Program-made: the position numbers and the translations under genes | The notes under the pieces: model-generated | Databases searched by the model: none | The model's input: only the letters and a program-made list of their open reading frames with translations | What the model was told of the DNA's origin: nothing | Part shown: one piece after another, positions 7,343-16,081 of the stretch | Layout of the letters: every line of letters begins with the position of its first letter | How positions within the stretch are numbered: the first letter of the stretch is position 1 | From: an unicellular cyanobacterium SU2 | Lineage (GTDB): Bacteria; Cyanobacteriota; Cyanobacteriia; Cyanobacteriales; Microcystaceae | Reading direction: 5' to 3' | NCBI GenBank assembly: GCA_002110465.1 | Contig: NEED01000078.1 | Location: 1-64,000 of the forward strand | DNA: 64,000 nucleotides

Positions 7343-7355
7343 TCCCGTAACGGGA
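7343..7355 (+). promoter_or_regulatory. Hairpin just upstream of the Ro60 ribosome binding site
   Basis: TCCCG-TAA-CGGGA forms a 5-bp stem that abuts the GGAG ribosome binding site of the next gene. It could influence translation or stop read-through from the RNA array; there is no T-run. Confidence 0.4.
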
Positions 7356-7368
7356 CGGAGTGGTTAAG

Positions 7369-8967
7369 ATGTCATATAAATTTTTTACTTCTCGCAAGCA
7401 TACACCGCAATCTGCGCCTATTCCTGGTCGTGCGGCTGAAATGTTGAAAGGGCGTTCAGGGGGTTATCATTTTGACCCTGGAATTTGGGCAATGTTGCGT
7501 CGTTGTCTGTTGATTGGAACTGCTCAAAGTACCTTTTATGCGGATAAACATGAGTTAACAGGGGAGTTTACCCAAGTTGTTAATCAATCTGTGGCTGAAG
7601 ATCCCGCACGAGTGGCTAAAGAAATCATTTATGCTAGTGATGGACGCTCCATTAACAATAGTGCGCCGTTGTACGCCTTAACTTTGCTCTCTATGGGGGA
7701 TTCTCCTGAAGCCAAACGAGCATTTATGGAAATTTTTCCTCAAATAGTGCGGACAGGTAGTCATTTCTATGAGTGGTTGAGCTACTCCAAGGCTTTACGG
7801 GGTTTTGGAAAAGTTGTCCGCGAGTGCGGTAAAAGTTGGTTGAGTAATGCTGATGTGAAAGGGTTAGCCTACCAACTGCTGAAATATCAACAACGTCAGG
7901 GGTTTACCAACCGCGATGCGTTGCGTCTATTTCATGTCAAACCTGTTACGGCTGAGCATCAAGCTTTGTATGATTGGGTGGTGAATGGTTGGGAAACCTT
8001 ACCGAAACAAACCCCTTTTGATTCTCTGGCACAAATCTGGTGGTATGAATGGCTCAAGCGTCATCCAACGGAAACCAAAAAGGCGATCGCCGAAGGTCAT
8101 TTAACTCACGAAATGGTTGCACCTATCGGCCAGATGGATGAGCAAGCGTGGAAACTATTGATGAAGGAAATGCCCATTGGTGCATTGTTGCGTAACCTCG
8201 GTTCTTTAACAGAAATTGGGGTTTTACGGATGAATCGTCAAAAAAACCTCAACCATGTGGCATCTGTTCTCAATAGCCGCGATCGCCTTCGTAAGGGTCG
8301 CATCCATCCTATTGATGTGTTAAAAGCCTTGAAAACTTATCAATCTGGGGGGCGTTTGGGTCGGAGTCAAAAAACATGGCAACCTGTACCTCGCATTATC
8401 GACATTCTCGAAAAAGCGTTGGAGATGTCTTTTGAGACGGTTCCAGCGACGGGGAAAACCTTTCTCCATGCGGTGGATATTTCGGGTTCTATGTCCTATT
8501 ATTCCGTGAGTTCCGTCGGGTTGACCTGCTGTGAAATTGCTACGGTGATGGCCTTGGTGACAGCAAAAGCGGAAAAAAATTATGCGATTCGGGGTTTTTC
8601 TACTGCTTTTAAAGATTTAGGGATTACAGCCTCTGATAGTTTTCATTCAGCAATGAAGAAAGTGAGTGATCAAAATTTCGGGGGGACTGATGCGTCTTCT
8701 GCTTACAAATGGGCAATCAAACATCAATTCTGGGCGGATGTGATTTGCTTCTGGACGGATTCTGAGTCTTGGGCGGGTACTCAGCCGTGTCAAATGTTGG
8801 CACAATACCGCCGTCAGGTAAATCCAAATGTCAAGGCGATTTATGTAACATTGGCTCCCTACCAATTAACTTTAGTCGATCCTAAAGATCCTCAATCTTG
8901 GGATTTTGGTGGCTTTGATCCTTCTATGCCCCGTGTTATTCAAATGATTGCTAATGGTGATGTTTAA
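7369..8967 (+). CDS. rsr: Ro60/Rsr ortholog (TROVE domain plus vWA domain)
   Basis: A 532-aa ring-shaped RNA-binding protein. The first 340 residues are the TROVE HEAT-type domain, with SNADVKGLAYQLLKYQ and GFTNRDALRLFHVKP. Residues 360-532 are a von Willebrand A domain with an intact MIDAS site: DISGSM (Asp370), GGTDAS and WTDSES. Bacterial Rsr proteins bind misfolded RNA and Y RNAs, and pair with PNPase or Rtc repair enzymes in other bacteria; none of those partners is next to it here. I chose ATG 7369 because GGAG lies 8 nt before it; GTG at 7360 overlaps that site. The tRNA-like array directly upstream, in the same direction, is the probable RNA partner. Confidence 0.93.
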   Translation: MSYKFFTSRKHTPQSAPIPGRAAEMLKGRSGGYHFDPGIWAMLRRCLLIGTAQSTFYADKHELTGEFTQVVNQSVAEDPARVAKEIIYASDGRSINNSAPLYALTLLSMGDSPEAKRAFMEIFPQIVRTGSHFYEWLSYSKALRGFGKVVRECGKSWLSNADVKGLAYQLLKYQQRQGFTNRDALRLFHVKPVTAEHQALYDWVVNGWETLPKQTPFDSLAQIWWYEWLKRHPTETKKAIAEGHLTHEMVAPIGQMDEQAWKLLMKEMPIGALLRNLGSLTEIGVLRMNRQKNLNHVASVLNSRDRLRKGRIHPIDVLKALKTYQSGGRLGRSQKTWQPVPRIIDILEKALEMSFETVPATGKTFLHAVDISGSMSYYSVSSVGLTCCEIATVMALVTAKAEKNYAIRGFSTAFKDLGITASDSFHSAMKKVSDQNFGGTDASSAYKWAIKHQFWADVICFWTDSESWAGTQPCQMLAQYRRQVNPNVKAIYVTLAPYQLTLVDPKDPQSWDFGGFDPSMPRVIQMIANGDV

Positions 8968-9053
8968 TTAACACTTACCTCTACTCTTTATCTGACGAAA
9001 TGGGTTAAAGTGACTCCGAGGCTCCACTTCGACTAAGCTCAGTGTAAAATGAT

Positions 9054-9120
9054 GGTTGATTCTTGTTAATAACAACTCAATATTAGCAAAAAGCACTCTC
9101 TAGTTTTAGGGGGTGCTTTT
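9054..9120 (+). repeat. psbA 3'UTR direct repeat, copy 2 (orphan)
   Basis: A copy of the psbA stop-codon/trailer/terminator segment with no psbA coding sequence before it. It reads GGT-TGA-TTC where the real psbA end reads GGT-TAA-TTC, and the terminator stem is preserved. Upstream it joins the dispersed repeat ending CTTCGACTAAGCTCAGTG. It now probably ends Ro60 transcription. Confidence 0.85.
9088..9120 (+). terminator. Terminator downstream of Ro60
   Basis: AAAAAGCAC/GTGCTTTT with the same inner wobble pairs as the psbA terminator and a loop one base longer. It begins 120 bp after the Ro60 stop codon. Confidence 0.75.
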
Positions 9121-9173
9121 CGTCTGATGTTTTATAATGAAAAAACATTATAGAATTATCCAAGGAATAAAAG

Positions 9174-9623
9174 ATGAATAGTTCTCTACAAAGCTTATCA
9201 TCAATTTATCAAAGCGATTATCAACAATGGCTCGAAGAAACGATTGTAATGCTTAAAAAACAACAATTTGATTGCCTAGATTATGAACATCTGATTGAGG
9301 AATTAGAAGCGTTGGAAAATGAACAAAAGCGTGCTGTTGAAAGTTTAGTTATTCAAGTAATACAACATCTCTTACTTTACCAATATTGGAACAGGGAAAG
9401 GAATTATAATGAGAGACATTGGCGAGGTGAATTAATTGCGTTTCGGACTCAACTAGAATTAAGGTTAACCACTAATCTAAAAAATCATTTACAAAACCGC
9501 TTAGATTATCTGTATTCTAAAGCGAAAAAAATGGCAGAAGTTAAAACCGATTTACAGTTACCATCTGAAAATCCTTATTCTTTAGCTGAAATTTTAGATG
9601 AAGATTGGCTTCCTCAAATTTAA
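9174..9623 (+). CDS. DUF29 family protein
   Basis: A 149-aa all-helical protein of the DUF29 family, common in cyanobacteria and of unknown function. Family hallmarks are the N-terminal YQQWLEETIVMLKKQQFD, then DYEHLIEELEALENEQKRAV, and LLLYQYW followed by a W-rich turn. The length is normal. It stands alone on the plus strand behind the Ro60 terminator and is convergent with the next gene 30 bp away. Confidence 0.85.
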   Translation: MNSSLQSLSSIYQSDYQQWLEETIVMLKKQQFDCLDYEHLIEELEALENEQKRAVESLVIQVIQHLLLYQYWNRERNYNERHWRGELIAFRTQLELRLTTNLKNHLQNRLDYLYSKAKKMAEVKTDLQLPSENPYSLAEILDEDWLPQI

Positions 9624-9653
9624 CCTATAACAATAGGTCTTATCCTAGTCCAA

Positions 9654-10076
9654 TTATTCTAAAATCAATTCCATCGCTTGATTAATAATTGAATTTTTAT
9701 CAACCATTTTTACAATTTCTTCTGCTTCGTATTTCCCTTCAAATGCTTCCAAGGCGGCTTGTCTTAACGCTGAGCAATAGGCATCCTCTAAAGTCTCTTT
9801 TAATTCTGGTGGGGTCAGATAATTGCCACCTGTTTTCCGTCTTTTATTTGTTCGTTGAATCTGCCGAACGGAGTTAGTAATAGATACTTCCCATGAACGG
9901 GTACTTCGTTTTTCTGCGTGCTGTTTAATGAGATGTAATATTAAAATAATGCTAAAGCTAAAAATCTTATTGAGCTTATCATCCTTGCTCATTTCCGTTA
10001 ATTCCTCTACCAATAACAAGGCATCAGAAACATTGCCCGCCAGTAGCAAATCTTTTAGCTCTAATAGTTCTTCCAT
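9654..10076 (-). CDS. DUF29-like helical protein
   Basis: A 140-aa helical protein with MEELLELKDLLLAG, the ALLLVEELTEMSKDDKL segment and LHLIKQHAEKRSTRSWEVSI, which I recognise as a second DUF29-type branch widespread in cyanobacteria. Function is unknown. It is not a copy of the DUF29 gene facing it and may simply share the accessory neighbourhood. Confidence 0.65.
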   Translation of the reverse strand: MEELLELKDLLLAGNVSDALLLVEELTEMSKDDKLNKIFSFSIILILHLIKQHAEKRSTRSWEVSITNSVRQIQRTNKRRKTGGNYLTPPELKETLEDAYCSALRQAALEAFEGKYEAEEIVKMVDKNSIINQAMELILE

Positions 10077-10283
10077 TTTGAACCTTCTTCTAGATTCATT
10101 GAATGTTCCAATAATATGTTACCTCTCTTCTCTGACTCTAGGTGATGTCAACGAAAGCAAGCTATTTCAGCAAAGGATAAACCACAGTTCTCCCCCAGTC
10201 TGACAGAAGAGAGTCATCGATTAATTCTCAAGTATCATACAATGGTTCTAAGTAATATAGGCTTCTAACCTGTGATCGTGATC

Positions 10284-10988
10284 ATGACTTCCTTAATTTC
10301 TACAGAACAAATATCCTATTCTTCACCCCCCCTATTAGAATGGAATGCTGCGACTTGGAATGATTATGTTACTGATCGTGAAACCCTAGAAGACCAAAGA
10401 ATCAAACTATATTATTATCAAAATCAACTATTGATTTCAATGGGAAAAGAAGGAATTAATCATACTTCTATCAATGATTTATTTACAATGATCTTGTTTA
10501 TTTGGTTTAATCAATATCCAGAAACACAAATGAATACGTTTGGAGGAGCCTTATTAGAAAAGCCAAACCAATGTGCAGCTTCACCAGATTTAGTAGTTTA
10601 TTTAGGAGAAGATTATCCCCAATGGAAACCGAGAGAAAGCCGTTATATTAATTTGGATAAGTGGCGTGTTCCTAACTTAGTTGGAGAAATTTCTGATACT
10701 ACTATATCGATTGATTTAGATAGGAAAAAACATCTCTATGAAGATTTAGGAATTTCCGAATATTGGGTGATTGATTTCCGAGCAAAACGGGTATTTTTGT
10801 TTCAATTGCAAGAAAATAAAAAGTATCGAGAGAATGATAAATCTTTAGTATTAAGGGGATTACCTGTTAGTTTATTAGAGCAAACAATAGAACGTTTAGA
10901 ACAAGAAAGTAATGTTAGTTCAGCTAATTGGTTTGCTCAAGAAATTTTAAACTTAAAAGCAGATATTCAACAACAGAAAATCGACTAA
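10284..10988 (+). CDS. Uma2 family putative endonuclease (DUF820)
   Basis: About 234 aa from ATG 10284; in-frame GTG codons at 10272 and 10278 are less likely, and no clear ribosome site supports either. Core motifs are CAASPDLVVYLGED, VPNLVGEISDTTISIDLDRKKHLYEDLG (seen as LVGEISDTT and RKKHLYEDLG) and SEYWVIDF, so the D, E and K pattern is complete. It ends in a 30-residue tail (LKADIQQQKID), as in longer family members. dusA starts 4 bp after its stop codon, so read-through is likely. Confidence 0.85.
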   Translation: MTSLISTEQISYSSPPLLEWNAATWNDYVTDRETLEDQRIKLYYYQNQLLISMGKEGINHTSINDLFTMILFIWFNQYPETQMNTFGGALLEKPNQCAASPDLVVYLGEDYPQWKPRESRYINLDKWRVPNLVGEISDTTISIDLDRKKHLYEDLGISEYWVIDFRAKRVFLFQLQENKKYRENDKSLVLRGLPVSLLEQTIERLEQESNVSSANWFAQEILNLKADIQQQKID

Positions 10989-10992
10989 TTTA

Positions 10993-11985
10993 ATGGCTGT
11001 TAATTCTATTAATCAAAAATCTTTAGGAAACCCGCTAAGTGTTGCACCGATGATGGATCGCACCGATCGCCACTTCCGTTATTTTATGCGTCAGATTACG
11101 CGCCATACTCTACTTTACACCGAGATGATTACCACAGCGGCTATCCATTACGGCGATCGCTCTAAATTACTGGGGTTCTCACCAGAAGAAAAACCTCTCT
11201 CTTTGCAATTAGGAGGAGATAATACTGAAGAATTGGCAGAATGTGCGGTTATTGCTGAAGATTTGGGGTATGATGAGGTTAACTTAAATGTAGGATGTCC
11301 GAGCGATCGCGTCCAAAGTGGCAATTTTGGAGCTTGTTTGATGGCGCAACCGGAATTAGTGGCTAAGTGTGTTCAAGCAATGCAAAAACGGGTTACTATT
11401 CCTGTAACGGTGAAGCATCGTATCGGAATTGATGAGTGCGATCGCTATGAAGATTTATCTAATTTTGTCCGAATAGTTTCAGAAGCAGGATGTCAAAGAT
11501 TTACGGTACACGCTCGTAAAGCTTGGTTAAAAGGATTAAGTCCTAAAGAAAATCGCACTGTTCCCCCCCTAAGATATGGTGATGTTTATCGCCTTAAGCA
11601 ACAGTTCCCCCACCTTTTTATTGAGATTAATGGGGGTATTGTTACTCTAAAACAAATACAAAAACATTTACAATTTGTTGATGGGGTTATGATTGGTCGA
11701 GCAGCCTATGATAATCCTTATTTATTTGCTACGGTGGATCGGGATATTTATGGGGAAATAATTGATCCACTAACACGCCATGAAGTCATTGAAAAGATGT
11801 TACCTTATATTGATGATTGGAGCAGTAAAGGGTTAAAACTTCATAGTATTAGTCGTCACTTACTCACTATTTTTGGAGGAGTTCCAGGGACAAAAGCTTG
11901 GAAAAGACATATTAGTGAAAATGCTCATTTACCTGGAGCAGGAGCTAAGGTTATTCAAGAAGCATTAACTAAAGTTTCTCGATAA
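10993..11985 (+). CDS. dusA: tRNA-dihydrouridine(20/20a) synthase DusA
   Basis: A 330-aa FMN enzyme that reduces U20/U20a in the D-loop of tRNA, using NADPH. The N-terminal APMMDRTDRHFR, MITTAAIHYGD, LQLGGDN, the active-site cysteine in NLNVGCPSDRVQ, the GNFGACLM segment and VKHRIGID are all present, as in E. coli DusA. Length is normal. It follows the Uma2 gene by only 4 bp. It lies 3 kb from the tRNA-like RNA array, which contains tRNA-type D-arms; any link is speculation. Confidence 0.95.
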   Translation: MAVNSINQKSLGNPLSVAPMMDRTDRHFRYFMRQITRHTLLYTEMITTAAIHYGDRSKLLGFSPEEKPLSLQLGGDNTEELAECAVIAEDLGYDEVNLNVGCPSDRVQSGNFGACLMAQPELVAKCVQAMQKRVTIPVTVKHRIGIDECDRYEDLSNFVRIVSEAGCQRFTVHARKAWLKGLSPKENRTVPPLRYGDVYRLKQQFPHLFIEINGGIVTLKQIQKHLQFVDGVMIGRAAYDNPYLFATVDRDIYGEIIDPLTRHEVIEKMLPYIDDWSSKGLKLHSISRHLLTIFGGVPGTKAWKRHISENAHLPGAGAKVIQEALTKVSR

Positions 11986-12111
11986 ATGCGACAGAAACTA
12001 AGCCAGCCTTTGCTGACTAGATAAGAGTTTGTGCAGAGAAGCTTTGTTTGTATAGTTACACTATTCAGAGTTGAATTATATTATTTATAGTGTTTCTTAA
12101 ACTTATGAAAA

Positions 12112-12771
12112 TCATCCTCCCAATTTATATTTACCAATTTCTAGTAAATCTCTAGTGCCGGTTATGCCTTGTCCCATAAATAATAATAACGCGACGCAAT
12201 TCAAAATGATGTGAACATTGCGCCAACGGTTAGAGCGATCTTGATAAATATCTTCGATAATAGCTAAAGAAAAAATCATTAGTAAAGCCGCTAAAATCCC
12301 AAAATAAAAATGAGAAATATACCATTCATTATCTCGGCGAAATACTCCGTCTTGAAGTCCCAAAATAACTAATCCCATTCCGGTTAATGTAGCAAAAATC
12401 CCCCGCCAATTTTTTTGTCGTGTTTTTTGGAGAATTACTAAGGAAGTAATAGTCACAACAAACATTATGATAATAAAAAGAAATTGAAATAAATTCTCTG
12501 ACCAAAGCTGATTTTTAATAATATTTTCTCCAATAGGATAGGCTAGTCCTAACAAACTAACCCCAACCACCGAACTCGATAACCATCGTCCAATTGAAAC
12601 GTGTTCTCGTCCTACTACTGGTGGGATTTTACTTTTTTTATTTTCGGTGAGAGTTTGTAAGCGTCTCTGACGAGTTTGCCAAGCAAAATAGGAAACAATT
12701 CCAATCAAGGGAAAGACAAAAATCACAGCAATGGCGGGATGAATGATTAGGAGAAAATCAACAGGCTTCAT
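12112..12771 (-). CDS. DUF4079 family membrane protein
   Basis: A 219-aa integral membrane protein with about five predicted helices, starting near FLLIIHPAIAVIFVFPLIG. His pairs in the membrane segments (IIHPAIA, SHFYFGILAA, NVHIILNCVALLLFMGQ) and GRWLSSSVVGV match the cyanobacterial DUF4079 family, some of which resemble cytochrome b561-type proteins. Function unknown. It converges with dusA. Confidence 0.75.
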   Translation of the reverse strand: MKPVDFLLIIHPAIAVIFVFPLIGIVSYFAWQTRQRRLQTLTENKKSKIPPVVGREHVSIGRWLSSSVVGVSLLGLAYPIGENIIKNQLWSENLFQFLFIIIMFVVTITSLVILQKTRQKNWRGIFATLTGMGLVILGLQDGVFRRDNEWYISHFYFGILAALLMIFSLAIIEDIYQDRSNRWRNVHIILNCVALLLFMGQGITGTRDLLEIGKYKLGG

Positions 12772-13699
12772 AAATTCCTCTAGAACTAATTTGGGTTACA
12801 ATCGTAAAAGATATTTGATACAGTTTCCTGTTCTTACTTCCCATATTTTAGTACGTTATGCTTAAAATTAGATGAGAGAATGGGATAATTAAGAGACTAT
12901 TTGTAAAGTAAATCTTAAGAAAACTTTAGGGTGTATTAGCGTAGCGTAATACACCAAAAAACAACATTTTTGTGCGTTACGGCCTAAAAAAATGAAAGAA
13001 ATTATAGTCATTTCAATTAAAAGTGAGACACCTGCTGCTTGTAATAATAGTCTTCATAGCTCAATTTTTGTATCATTCTTATTTGAAATAACTATATCTA
13101 AAAAACTGTGGTTTGCCTAACGGCCCCAACAATCATGTTTTGTTTAAGAACAGTCTCTAAAATTAATAATAGTACATGTCCGTTAATTACTAAAATTTTC
13201 TAGCTTTGTTTCTTGTCAAAAGAGTGCATAATTATTTCCTTATTTATTGACCTTGATTTGGGAACAGTCCCGTCAATTTAATTAGGATTTATGCAATACA
13301 ATTGATAGTAGCAATCATTTTGCTATTGGTTAAAACTAAAACTTTTAAGAAGTTTAGCTTAAGGGATTTTTTTATATTACAGCAGTTTGTGACTTAATGA
13401 GGTACGGTGTTCATTGTAGGGGCGCAAGGCTTGCGACCAAAAGTGTATGATATTAACTCGCAATTTGCTGTATATATTTTATCTCCTATTATTCATGGTT
13501 GGCATTTTATTTGGATAGTTCCCTTTACTGTTCCTACTTAAAATTTAAGTTTATTTAACTTTGTTGATTTGACTTTGCAATATTGCAAAGCATTAGAAGA
13601 TATGAGTTGGATGTTAAGTAATGGGAAAAAGCATTTATGATATCTTTCTTTTTTAGTCGGCTATTTATAGACAATATTGCAAGCTTTTAAAAAAATAAC
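12772..13699. other. Gene-free A+T-rich gap with repeat fragments
   Basis: No convincing ORF is present on either strand. It contains the perfect inverted repeat at 12930-12955, a partial dispersed element (GTAGGGGCGCAAGGCTTGCG near 13417) and a stretch near 13485-13535 in which a short open frame can be read without a start or homology that I know. Probably decayed mobile DNA. Confidence 0.5.
12930..12955. repeat. REP-like palindrome
   Basis: GGTGTATTA-GCGTAGCG-TAATACACC is a perfect 9-bp inverted repeat followed by an A-run. This type of GTGTATTA...TAATACAC repeat occurs in many copies in cyanobacterial genomes (recalled, not searched). Confidence 0.7.
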
Positions 13700-15643
13700 C
13701 TAAATTTTTAGTAATCCTTCTGGTGTTACTGTTAATAATGTACGTCTTTGTAACCCTTCTTTGTGTAAAATCTCATTAGCTGCTAATAGTCCACTACTAA
13801 CCGCTCGCTCCATTAAACCACAGGGAAACGGCATTTTCACCCAATCTCCTGCCAAGAATAGATTATTAATTTTTGTCGTCGTTTTTGGGCGATTTTTATA
13901 ACTATTCGGAGGATAACCAGAGAAATTATTTTGATTAACTAATTCCCGATGTAAGCAATTAGCTTGTGCTAAGTCTGGAATAATTTCATACAATTCCTTT
14001 TCAAAAGTGATTAAAAGAGAATCTTGAGTAGGAAAATCTTTTTCTTTATAACAATAAGCGTGTAATTCTACTACGCTTCCTCCTGTACGTTTGGACCACT
14101 CAATAAACTGATTTTGAATATGATGATATAGGGTAATACTATCGGTTAATTGATATCCTGAAAGTGAGGTAAAATCGCTATGTTTCCACTCAAAATCACG
14201 ATCAAACCAAAACCGTCCTACGGCAAAGGGATCAGCAATTGCTAAAGTTTCTATTTGTTGGGTTGTTTTAGGATTAATATTGCCTTGTATTAACTTCCAT
14301 AATTGTTTAGTTCCAGGGACATCAGTCGCTATTACATAATAATCTGCTTCTAAAGTTTTAGTTTCTGCTGAAGATATAGAATAAGCTCCAACTAATTGAA
14401 CCGATTTATCTTTTTTTTGTTGTATTTTATAGTGAGGTAAATCTCGTTTTGCAGGTCCTTGTAATAGTTTTCCTTGCTGATCATACAATGCCCCATGACA
14501 AGGACATAAAAAAGTTCCATCGGTTTGTCTATTTACAGTACAACCTTGATGAGTACAGGTTAAAGAAATCGCTTCTTGGTCATTTGAATTAGCTATAAAA
14601 ACACGATCACTTGACCCATAATAAGTAATCTGATTATTGCTTAGATAGTTATTGCGTTTAACCCAAAATGGAACATCAGTTTGTGAATTTCCTTGGTAAA
14701 AAGTAAGAGCGATAATCTTATTATGATTTTCAATAAGTTTACTAACTGTTGCTTCGTTAATAACCTGTCCTCCATTATTCTTAATTGCTTTAACCATAGG
14801 TTGAACTAAACTGGTTCCCATATCATCCGTTGTTCCATTAAAAGCTAGTCCTTCAGGGTTTCCAAAAAAGTAAAAATGGAAAAACTGTAATAATTCCCCC
14901 ACACTCAAAACATCGGGAGAATTCAAGCTAGATTTAGCAAAAGGAAGAAAATACAAATCATAAAGTCCTTGAGGAAACCCTTTTTCAACCCATTCGGTTA
15001 CAGAAAGGCTATCAAATCTTTCAAAAGTTTTAGGGATTTGAACCCCTGTAATTGCTTGAAAAACTTGCCAATGAGATAATTTTAATAAATTAATTCCCCA
15101 TTGAAAACGATTAGAAGACCATATTCCAAGATCAATAATATTCCAGGGAAACGCTGAATGACTCGGATAAAAATTTTCTGGTTGATAAAAACTATCTTTA
15201 AAGACTACTGAATAAAAGTCTAGGGATTTAAAATTATTAGTAATATTTAATTCTTTTATGATACTATTTAGGTTATAATAGTGAGGGAAAAAACCATGAA
15301 ATCCATGTTCCATTTTGAACGTTTCACTCCCTACTTGAATGATCCAACTGGCAATTTTCCCTCCTAAATTAGGCGATCGCTCTAACAAGGTTACTTGAAA
15401 CCCTCGCTGACTTAATTCATAAGCACAAGCTAATCCTGCTAACCCTGCACCAATAACAACCACGGATTTAGGTTTAGATAGACGAAAAGGCAAACTTAAG
15501 CTATCTTGTTGATAGACAGAAGGTTGAGGTTTATTAAAACGAGAATACCCTAAGATTGCTCCAGGTATTCCAACCCCTAACAATTTTAAGAGAGTACGAC
15601 GGGAAAGTTTAGGTAAGGTAGAAGAATTAGATGATTGGTGCAT
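13700..15643 (-). CDS. Tat-exported FAD oxidoreductase with inserted Rieske [2Fe-2S] domain
   Basis: A 647-aa protein. Residues 14-30 (LSRRTLLKLLGVGIPGAI) are a twin-arginine signal. A dinucleotide-binding fold VVVIGAGLAGLACAYELS near residue 62, followed by LLERSPNLGGK, marks the amine-oxidase/phytoene-desaturase superfamily. Inserted near residues 380-400 is a Rieske cluster site, CTHQGC and CPCHGALYD. The closing FLAGDWV...GLMERAVSSG segment completes the FAD fold. CrtU/CruE-type carotenoid desaturase/methyltransferases have a comparable architecture as I recall, so a carotenoid role is possible, but the substrate is not shown by sequence. The gene is isolated, flanked by repeat-rich gaps. 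Confidence 0.8.
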   Translation of the reverse strand: MHQSSNSSTLPKLSRRTLLKLLGVGIPGAILGYSRFNKPQPSVYQQDSLSLPFRLSKPKSVVVIGAGLAGLACAYELSQRGFQVTLLERSPNLGGKIASWIIQVGSETFKMEHGFHGFFPHYYNLNSIIKELNITNNFKSLDFYSVVFKDSFYQPENFYPSHSAFPWNIIDLGIWSSNRFQWGINLLKLSHWQVFQAITGVQIPKTFERFDSLSVTEWVEKGFPQGLYDLYFLPFAKSSLNSPDVLSVGELLQFFHFYFFGNPEGLAFNGTTDDMGTSLVQPMVKAIKNNGGQVINEATVSKLIENHNKIIALTFYQGNSQTDVPFWVKRNNYLSNNQITYYGSSDRVFIANSNDQEAISLTCTHQGCTVNRQTDGTFLCPCHGALYDQQGKLLQGPAKRDLPHYKIQQKKDKSVQLVGAYSISSAETKTLEADYYVIATDVPGTKQLWKLIQGNINPKTTQQIETLAIADPFAVGRFWFDRDFEWKHSDFTSLSGYQLTDSITLYHHIQNQFIEWSKRTGGSVVELHAYCYKEKDFPTQDSLLITFEKELYEIIPDLAQANCLHRELVNQNNFSGYPPNSYKNRPKTTTKINNLFLAGDWVKMPFPCGLMERAVSSGLLAANEILHKEGLQRRTLLTVTPEGLLKI

Positions 15644-15696
15644 AGAGTAACTCTTAGATTTAATTGATCAAAGGTAACTTAAACTAGCAATACTTC

Positions 15697-15726
15697 TATT
15701 TTAGTCTTGAAGTTATACTTTCCCAT
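15697..15726 (+). repeat. 30-bp direct repeat, copy 1
   Basis: The 30 bp from TATTTTAGTC to TTTCCCAT recur exactly at 16836-16865, with similar flanks (AGCAATACTTC versus AGCAGTATACTTCG). The pair brackets the Uma2 gene at 16082. Confidence 0.85.
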
Positions 15727-15861
15727 TGATATAATTTCCTAAAAATCATGAGTAATTCTGTCCCACTAGGATTATAGGATTATCTGTCAATATTAATCCC
15801 ATTTTTTTCAGAAAATCTCCTAATTTTCCTGATTTACCAAGATTTTTCAGGAGGAACTCAC

Positions 15862-15972
15862 ATCTTGCACCAAGCTTAAAAAGTACACAAAACCCCATTG
15901 TTAAGGGCTGAAACCCTATTAAATTCGTTGCCATTTAGGTCAAAATCGAGTTTTCAACGTCAGGTGCAAGAT
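15862..15972. mobile_element. MITE-like element with 10-bp inverted ends
   Basis: ATCTTGCACC (15862-15871) and GGTGCAAGAT (15963-15972) are perfect inverted repeats around about 90 bp of non-coding sequence. A 62-codon frame across it has the look of a repeat-derived spurious ORF. Confidence 0.5.
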
Positions 15973-16081
15973 CTCAGAGGAAAGACAATCGCTTTCAGCG
16001 CACTAAAAGTGATCGCAGATTCGTCTATTTCATCGAAATACTTGATCTCCAAAAATCTCTAATCAAAAAAAGAATAATCTT

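Noticed and set aside
6491-7447. Plus-strand frames of 62-92 codons (6491-6769, 6973-7167, 7259-7447)
   Set aside because: They run through tRNA-like elements A-E or into the Ro60 start; the encoded peptides are translations of T-arms and spacers.
15746-15934. 62-codon minus-strand frame
   Set aside because: It lies over the inverted-repeat element and looks like a translated repeat, with no supporting context.
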